Shown here: one piece after another, positions 7,438-10,807 of the stretch
Position numbering within the stretch: position 1 is the stretch's first letter
How the letters are laid out: each line of letters opens with the position of its first letter
Source of the DNA: Rhizobiales bacterium CCH10-E5
GTDB taxonomy: Bacteria > Pseudomonadota > Alphaproteobacteria > Rhizobiales > Beijerinckiaceae
Length of the DNA stretch: 10,807 nucleotides
Assembly (NCBI GenBank): GCA_001556125.1
Contig: LSIG01000087.1
Coordinates: 1-10,807, forward strand
Direction: 5' to 3'
Program-made: the position numbers and the translations under genes
Notes under the pieces: model-generated
The model's input: the letters and a program-made list of their open reading frames with translations, nothing else
What the model was told of the DNA's origin: nothing
Database searches by the model: none

Positions 7438-7809
7438 TCAGGCGCGGGGTGGCTTGAAGGGAAGGGAGCCCGGACCGGGCCGGGGCGCTGCGTCAGATCT
7501 CGCGGGGTGATCCGCGGCTGAGCGGACGCGCTCGACCGAGACGGCGCTCCAGGACGGCCGGACGGCCGAATGGCAGGCGCAATGCGCATGCTGGACGAGC
7601 CCAGCATCCCCGGAAGGGCTCGGGACATCTGTGTCCCCAGTGGTGTTCGTGATCGCGGCCGAGGCGAGGTCCGGAACAGGGCCGGTCGCAAAGCCCTGAA
7701 GCGGCACCATCAGTGTCAAGAAGATGACCATAGCCATGGCATGCGCGATCAACGCCTGCCACAACGGGCGGCGCTTTCCATTCGCGCATCGGGTGGTCCG
7801 TGAAGCCAT
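7438..7809 (-). CDS. Small exported or membrane-anchored protein with HAHCACH cluster
   Basis: The protein is 123 aa. A basic N-terminus (RTTRCANGKRRPLWQ) is followed by a hydrophobic stretch at about 20-41 (IAHAMAMVIFLTLMVPLQGF), so it is exported or anchored in the inner membrane. The mature region is short and Pro/Ser/Arg-rich with one striking motif, QHAHCACH, at residues 73-80: three His and two Cys in seven residues, a plausible metal site. Size, position before czcB and the Cys/His cluster recall the small CzcI-type and DUF2946-like proteins of metal efflux operons, but I cannot establish homology. The start at 7809 has only a weak AAGG upstream. It begins 26 bp after the preceding gene's stop, so it is probably in the same operon. 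It may be a periplasmic metal sensor or modulator; that is inference. Confidence 0.75.
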   Translation of the reverse strand: MASRTTRCANGKRRPLWQALIAHAMAMVIFLTLMVPLQGFATGPVPDLASAAITNTTGDTDVPSPSGDAGLVQHAHCACHSAVRPSWSAVSVERVRSAADHPARSDAAPRPGPGSLPFKPPRA

Positions 7810-7835
7810 GGCCTTGATGGAGTAAGCGCCTGTGG

Positions 7836-8231
7836 TTAGCGGCTGGTTACGTCGACGTTATAGCGGCCCTTACCGACCTCGGTCGACCCCGTCTTGAGGG
7901 TCACGGTCGCCCGGAACTTACCCTCGACCGGGAAGTCGACCTTGCCCGATAGCATGTTGTCGCTAGCGGGCTTGAGTTCAAGTGTCTTCTGCTCATTGCC
8001 CTTGGCCAGCACCATCGCGGTCGCGCTGAACTTTGACGCGTCGACCTTCTTCTCCTTGTCGTCGAGGACGTAGAGCATGGCATCCGTGCCCTTGACTACG
8101 AGCTCGGCTTCGTAGGAACCGATCTTCTGGACCTGGCCGCCGTGCTCCGCCCCGTGCGAATGCGCTTGCGCCAGGGCGAGTGCGGGAGAGAGGGCGAGAG
8201 CCGCTACCAAGAGCATACGGAAATTAGACAT
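7836..8231 (-). CDS. Exported His-containing protein heading the efflux operon
   Basis: The protein is 131 aa with a clear signal peptide (MSNFRMLLVAALALSPALALAQA) cleaved near residue 23. The mature N-terminus reads HSHGAEHGGQV, four His within seven residues, a plausible divalent-metal site. The rest (about 35-131) looks like a small beta-sandwich: IGSYEAELVVKGTDAMLYVLD, KFSATAMVLAKG, TLELKPASDNMLSGKVDF, KFRATVTLKTG. I know similar small HG-GG-EL proteins as companions of Czc/Cus loci, generally without an assigned function. Start 8231 has GAGG 6 nt upstream. It is the first gene of unit B after a 168-bp gap. Its first ~57 residues align with the chimera at 9216-9632 with about 32 identities by hand. 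A periplasmic metal-binding or chaperone role is inferred. Confidence 0.88.
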   Translation of the reverse strand: MSNFRMLLVAALALSPALALAQAHSHGAEHGGQVQKIGSYEAELVVKGTDAMLYVLDDKEKKVDASKFSATAMVLAKGNEQKTLELKPASDNMLSGKVDFPVEGKFRATVTLKTGSTEVGKGRYNVDVTSR

Positions 8232-8399
8232 TAGTCACCTCATCATGATGTGTGTCAGGAGAAATCCGAACGCAGATCGAACGACACGCTGTCTTGCAGC
8301 GGAACTTGGCCCAAACTGAGGTGCCGCAGGCCTCCCTGACTGGCCCGCAACCCTTCAGCCCGTGAGACAGTCACGCCGCGCATGCCGGGCGAACTCACT
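8232..8399 (-). promoter_or_regulatory. Intergenic leader upstream of the efflux operon
   Basis: This 168-bp gap separates the Bax inhibitor gene from unit B and must hold any independent promoter for the efflux genes. I see no convincing -35/-10 pair. It holds a perfect 10-bp palindrome CATCATGATG at 8241-8250, ending 9 bp upstream of the start codon and touching the ribosome site. It also holds a short dyad TTGGCCCAA at 8306-8314 and a 5-bp stem CGTGA-GACAG-TCACG at 8361-8375. Any of these could be an operator or weak terminator, or chance. Confidence 0.35.
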
Positions 8400-9191
8400 C
8401 TATTGATTGCGGTTTCCGAACAGGGCGAGCAGGAACTGGAACATGTTGATGAAGTCGAGATAGAGGGTCAGCGCGCCGAAGATCGATGCCTTGGCCGCGG
8501 CCTCGCCGTCTGCCGAGCCGAGCTCGTAGACGTACATCTCCTTGAGCTTCTGCGTGTCATAGGCGGTGAGCCCCGCGAAGATCAGTACGCCGATGACCGA
8601 AATCGCGAACTGCAACGCGCTCGAAGCCAGGAAGATGTTGACGAGCGAGGCGATGATGAGCCCGATTACGCCCATGACCAGGAACGAGCCCATCCCTGAC
8701 AGGCTGCGCGAGGTGCTGTAGCCCCAAAGGCTGAGCGCGCCAAAGGACGCGGCCGCAATGAAGAACACTTGCACCACGCTGGCCCCGGTGTAGCGGATGA
8801 GCAGCGTCGAGAGCGAGGCGCCCATCACAGCCGCGAAGGCGAGGAAGGTTGTCCGCGCAGTCGCCGCCGACATGCGGTCCATCCGGAACGAGAAGAAGAA
8901 GATGAAGGCAAGCGGCGCCAGCGCCAACACCCACATCAGGGGCGTCGCGTAGAGCAGCCGGCCGAAGCTGGTCAGGGGAATGCTGCCGATCCGGGCGACG
9001 GCGTCGGCCTGAGAGCCCGCAACGGCGAGCTTGTTGACCCCGAGCGCCACCAGCGCCGACAGCGCCAGCCCCAGCACCATGTTGTTGTACACGCCGACCA
9101 TGAAGGCGCGCAGGCCCTGGTCGACCTCGGCTTGGCTCCGGGCAAGAGGCGAGCTGCCCCAGGTGGGGGGTCTTGAATCGTACCGTTCCAT
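8400..9191 (-). CDS. Bax inhibitor-1/YccA family membrane protein
   Basis: The protein is 263 aa with seven predicted hydrophobic helices (about 29-51, 85-101, 113-132, 138-156, 168-188, 193-210 and 238-258). The N-terminus carries SQAEVDQGLRAFMVGVYNNMVLGL, the standard opening of bacterial BI-1/YbhL/YccA proteins. The two aspartates thought to form the pH-sensing pair in B. subtilis YetJ (Asp171/Asp195) appear to correspond to Asp212 in FAGLTAYDTQKLK and Asp246 in LTLYLDFINMFQFLL. Family members act as calcium-leak channels or modulate the FtsH membrane protease. The start at 9191 has GGGAG 6 nt upstream. It follows the chimera by 24 bp, so it is probably the last gene of unit A. Its presence beside metal-resistance genes suggests a membrane-stress role, but nothing in the sequence shows metal transport. 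Confidence 0.93.
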   Translation of the reverse strand: MERYDSRPPTWGSSPLARSQAEVDQGLRAFMVGVYNNMVLGLALSALVALGVNKLAVAGSQADAVARIGSIPLTSFGRLLYATPLMWVLALAPLAFIFFFSFRMDRMSAATARTTFLAFAAVMGASLSTLLIRYTGASVVQVFFIAAASFGALSLWGYSTSRSLSGMGSFLVMGVIGLIIASLVNIFLASSALQFAISVIGVLIFAGLTAYDTQKLKEMYVYELGSADGEAAAKASIFGALTLYLDFINMFQFLLALFGNRNQ

Positions 9192-9215
9192 CGCTGTCTC
9201 CCGTTTTAAACCTAT

Positions 9216-9632
9216 TCAGGCTTTCTGCGGCTTTTCCGCGGCCCGGAGCGCCTCAGTCTCGACCTGGATCGTCACATGGTCGGCGTCAAACTCGTCCGCC
9301 AAGATCCGACGCGCATCGGTGAGAATACGTTCCGCTTGCGCCATGTCGACGACCACGAGATGCGCACTCATCGCGTCAATCCCGGAGGCGGCGACCGACA
9401 CGTGCACGTCGTGCACCGCCGTCACGCCCGGGATGGCGAGCAGCTGGCGCTCGACGAGGCGGACAACGTAAAGCCTGATATCCGAGCCCTTTCTGACCAG
9501 CTCAGCTCCGCAACTGCCGATGTTCTGAACCTCCCGGCGATGCGGCAGCAACCCTTGCGAATAAGCTTGGGCCAGAGCGAGCGCGGGAACAAGGGCGAAG
9601 CTCGCCGTGAACAGGATCCGTAGCTTCAGCAT
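9216..9632 (-). CDS. Chimeric exported protein: signal peptide domain fused to CDF (CzcD-like) C-terminal domain
   Basis: The ORF is 138 aa and intact, with GAGG 6 nt before the ATG. Residues 1-23 are a signal peptide (MLKLRILFTASFALVPALALAQA). Residues 24-58 (to IRLYVV) continue a diverged copy of the exported protein encoded at 7836-8231; the match breaks off at about 58. Residues 59-127 are the C-terminal domain of a cation diffusion facilitator: LLAIPGVTAVHDVHVSVAASG, AMSAHLVVVD, and a final DADHVTIQVE. The usual HDLHVW tryptophan is Ser79 here. There are no CDF membrane helices. In known CDF transporters this domain is cytoplasmic and binds metal; here the signal peptide would place it in the periplasm. 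The start overlaps the lspA stop by 7 nt (ATGCTGA), which suggests coupled translation. It may be a genuine new architecture or a deletion product joining two genes. The gene call is firm, the function is not known. Confidence 0.8.
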   Translation of the reverse strand: MLKLRILFTASFALVPALALAQAYSQGLLPHRREVQNIGSCGAELVRKGSDIRLYVVRLVERQLLAIPGVTAVHDVHVSVAASGIDAMSAHLVVVDMAQAERILTDARRILADEFDADHVTIQVETEALRAAEKPQKA

Positions 9633-10288
9633 CGAGAGCCTCGCGTGGTGCTGCCTTCAACGCGGATATGAGGGTTCGAGGGCTTGTCGGGCACCTTTGC
9701 TGGACAGTGCTCGCCGCCGAGCTTGTTCAAGCTGAGGTCCTGCCAGCTCCTTCGGTTGCGGATCGGAGAGCGGTGCGGGGATCGTCGTGGCTGAACCACC
9801 GCGACAATCATCAGCATCACGCCGACCGTAATCGCGACATCGGCCATGTTGAAGGCTGGCCAGTGCCAAGCTCCGACATGAAAATCCAGGAAGTCCGTGA
9901 CGGCGCCCTGGCGCACACGATCGACGAGGTTCCCGGTCGCGCCGCCCGCGATGAGGCCAAGGCCGAGGGTCTCGCGCGGCTGCTCGCTGCGCATCGCCCA
10001 GACGAGAAGGCCCGCCGCGACGGACCCGGTGATCCCTGCCAGCAGCATGGGCCGATCCGCAAAGGCGCCGCTTAGCAGGCCGAAGCTGACCCCTGGATTG
10101 AATCCGAGTGTCAGATTGAGGACTGGCGTGACCTCGATCACGCGAGGCGGCACCATGACGAGGCTCTGGATAAGCCACTTCGTGCCAAGATCTGCGACGA
10201 GTGCAACCGCAAACGCCAGGAGCGCCATCCCCGTGCGAGACCAGGTTGGGCTCATGACGCGAGCACGCTCTCCGGATTGCCAGGTCAT
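9626..10288 (-). CDS. lspA: Signal peptidase II (lipoprotein signal peptidase)
   Basis: This inner-membrane aspartyl protease cuts the signal peptide from prolipoproteins after lipid attachment. The 220-aa protein has four hydrophobic helices (about 19-45, 80-98, 104-120, 148-165). The signature residues are present: DLGTKW (33-38), FNPGVSFGLL (63-72), GGATGNLVDR (115-124) with catalytic Asp123, and TDFLDFH...PAFNMADVAI with catalytic Asp150. After helix 4 there is an atypical ~54-residue basic tail ending GSRC; most LspA proteins end near residue 165-170. The start at 10288 overlaps the zinc-ribbon stop as ATGA; a second ATG at 10255 lacks a well-placed ribosome site. Extra lspA copies are well known in heavy-metal islands beside cadA, pbr or czcD genes, so this is probably an accessory copy and not the housekeeping one. 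Confidence 0.93.
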   Translation of the reverse strand: MTWQSGERARVMSPTWSRTGMALLAFAVALVADLGTKWLIQSLVMVPPRVIEVTPVLNLTLGFNPGVSFGLLSGAFADRPMLLAGITGSVAAGLLVWAMRSEQPRETLGLGLIAGGATGNLVDRVRQGAVTDFLDFHVGAWHWPAFNMADVAITVGVMLMIVAVVQPRRSPHRSPIRNRRSWQDLSLNKLGGEHCPAKVPDKPSNPHIRVEGSTTRGSRC

Positions 10289-10668
10289 GGACTCGCGGCC
10301 TGACCGCAGGACGGGCAGAACTTGGCGCCGGGCTCAAGGCTGGCTCCGCATTTCGAACACTTTGCTTCTTCCGGCCCGAGACGCTCGCCGCACTGGCCGC
10401 AGAACCGTGCCGAGGGTGCGTTGTCGGACCGGCAGCTCGGGCAGACAACCACGCGGACGGGCTCGGCCGTATCGCATTGATGCCCGGGCGCGGGGCTTTG
10501 CGGAGCCGCGGGCCAACCTGGAGTTGGGGCGCCCGGCCCGGGGCCCGGCGCCCCCCAAGGCCCACCGCCGTAGGACCCGTGCCCGCCACCGTGGCCGCCA
10601 TGACCTCCGCCAAAGCCGCCGCCGTGACCGCCGCGAAGGCCCCCTAGCAAGTCCCGTAGAAAGCTCAT
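10285..10668 (-). CDS. His/Gly-rich protein with two tandem zinc ribbons
   Basis: The protein is 127 aa from ATG 10668, which has GGAG 6 nt upstream; the frame extends further up only through a TTG inside the likely promoter. Residues 13-36 are a low-complexity Gly/His run (LRGGHGGGFGGGHGGHGGGH) with His15, His23, His26 and His30, followed by a Pro/Gly/Ala linker to about 62. The C-terminus holds two rubredoxin-like zinc ribbons: Cys76-x2-Cys79-x10-Cys90-x2-Cys93 and Cys104-x2-Cys107-x10-Cys118-x2-Cys121. There is no signal peptide, so the protein is probably cytoplasmic. It is the first gene of unit A and overlaps lspA by ATGA. The eight Cys and four His could buffer or sense metal, or the ribbons could be structural or bind nucleic acid or protein. 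I do not recognise a named family. Confidence 0.87.
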   Translation of the reverse strand: MSFLRDLLGGLRGGHGGGFGGGHGGHGGGHGSYGGGPWGAPGPGPGAPTPGWPAAPQSPAPGHQCDTAEPVRVVVCPSCRSDNAPSARFCGQCGERLGPEEAKCSKCGASLEPGAKFCPSCGQAASP

Positions 10669-10686
10669 GGTTTGCTCCTCTGGTGC

Positions 10687-10716
10687 ATGTTTGAGCTCTG
10701 CTGAGCTAAGTGTCAA
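10687..10716 (-). promoter_or_regulatory. Candidate promoter for unit A with dyad in the spacer
   Basis: On the minus strand a perfect -35 box TTGACA (10716-10711) is followed after 18 nt by AAACAT (10692-10687), a weak -10. The spacer contains AGCTC-AGCA-GAGCT (10707-10694), a perfect 5-bp dyad. Long spacers with a central dyad are typical of promoters activated by MerR-family metal sensors, which fits the gene content. It lies about 20-50 bp before the zinc-ribbon start codon. No regulator gene is in the window, so assignment to MerR is inference. Confidence 0.4.
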
Positions 10717-10791
10717 CGGCGGTCGGATTCCAGGCCATCGTGGCGGAGTAAAAGCAGGCCACTGGCGTTGGTGAGCGGCGGATATGGCGAG

Positions 10792-10807
10792 GGCCCCGAT
10801 CGGGGCC
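10792..10807. repeat. Perfect 16-bp palindrome at the right edge
   Basis: GGCCCCGATCGGGGCC is fully self-complementary and is cut by the window end, so it may extend further; the base at 10791 is G. It could be a hairpin with a GATC loop at the end of a neighbouring transcript or an operator. No T-tract is visible on the minus strand side. Confidence 0.4.

Noticed and set aside
8306..8314. TTGGCCCAA dyad as a regulator site
   Set aside because: Four-base arms are too short to separate from chance without a regulator or conservation.
9216..9460. Intact czcD gene
   Set aside because: Only the C-terminal domain is present. No CDF membrane helices are found in any frame upstream, where lspA occupies the DNA.
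9657..10613. 318-codon minus-strand frame overlapping lspA and the zinc-ribbon gene
   Set aside because: Both overlapped genes carry clear family motifs in their own frames, and this frame has only biased composition.
10550..10640. Tandem-repeat-like GCCGCC/ACCGCC tract
   Set aside because: It is explained as the codons of the Gly/His run in the zinc-ribbon protein and not as a mobile or satellite repeat.

Overview
The window is a GC-rich (roughly 65%) bacterial segment in which every gene I can support lies on the minus strand and is read from right to left. Codon choice, the RND and TolC types and the accessory gene set suggest an alphaproteobacterium, probably Hyphomicrobiales (Methylobacterium, Bosea, Microvirga or Bradyrhizobium-like). 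That placement is an inference; there is no rRNA or other marker. I see no transposase, integrase, tRNA or CRISPR array. The gene content resembles the heavy-metal resistance islands often carried on plasmids or genomic islands.

Unit A (about 10716 down to 8400) is a tightly packed four-gene group: a small His/Gly-rich protein with two zinc ribbons, a signal peptidase II (lspA), an unusual chimeric secreted protein, and a seven-helix Bax inhibitor-1/YccA family membrane protein. Zinc ribbon and lspA overlap by ATGA, lspA and the chimera overlap by ATGCTGA, and the last gap is 24 bp. A TTGACA box with a dyad in the spacer lies just upstream and looks like a promoter, possibly MerR-type.

Unit B (8231 down past position 1) is a heavy-metal RND efflux operon. 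In order it encodes a His-containing exported protein, a small exported protein with a HAHCACH cluster, the periplasmic adaptor CzcB, the inner-membrane pump CzcA with the DFG...DG...EN signature of Co/Zn/Cd/Ni exporters, a small two-cysteine exported protein, possibly an 84-codon ORF, a TolC-type outer-membrane channel, and a Tat-exported Gly-rich protein that runs off the left edge. CzcA, CzcB and the TolC-type protein would form one efflux channel across the envelope. The small exported proteins are plausible periplasmic metal-binding or sensing accessories.

The most unusual element is the chimera at 9216-9632. Its first ~58 residues are a diverged copy of the exported protein at 7836-8231. 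The rest is the normally cytoplasmic C-terminal domain of a CDF (CzcD-like) metal transporter, in frame and without any transporter membrane segments. If made and exported, it would be a periplasmic CDF C-terminal domain. If not, it is a deletion scar joining two metal-resistance genes. No intact czcD is present in the window.
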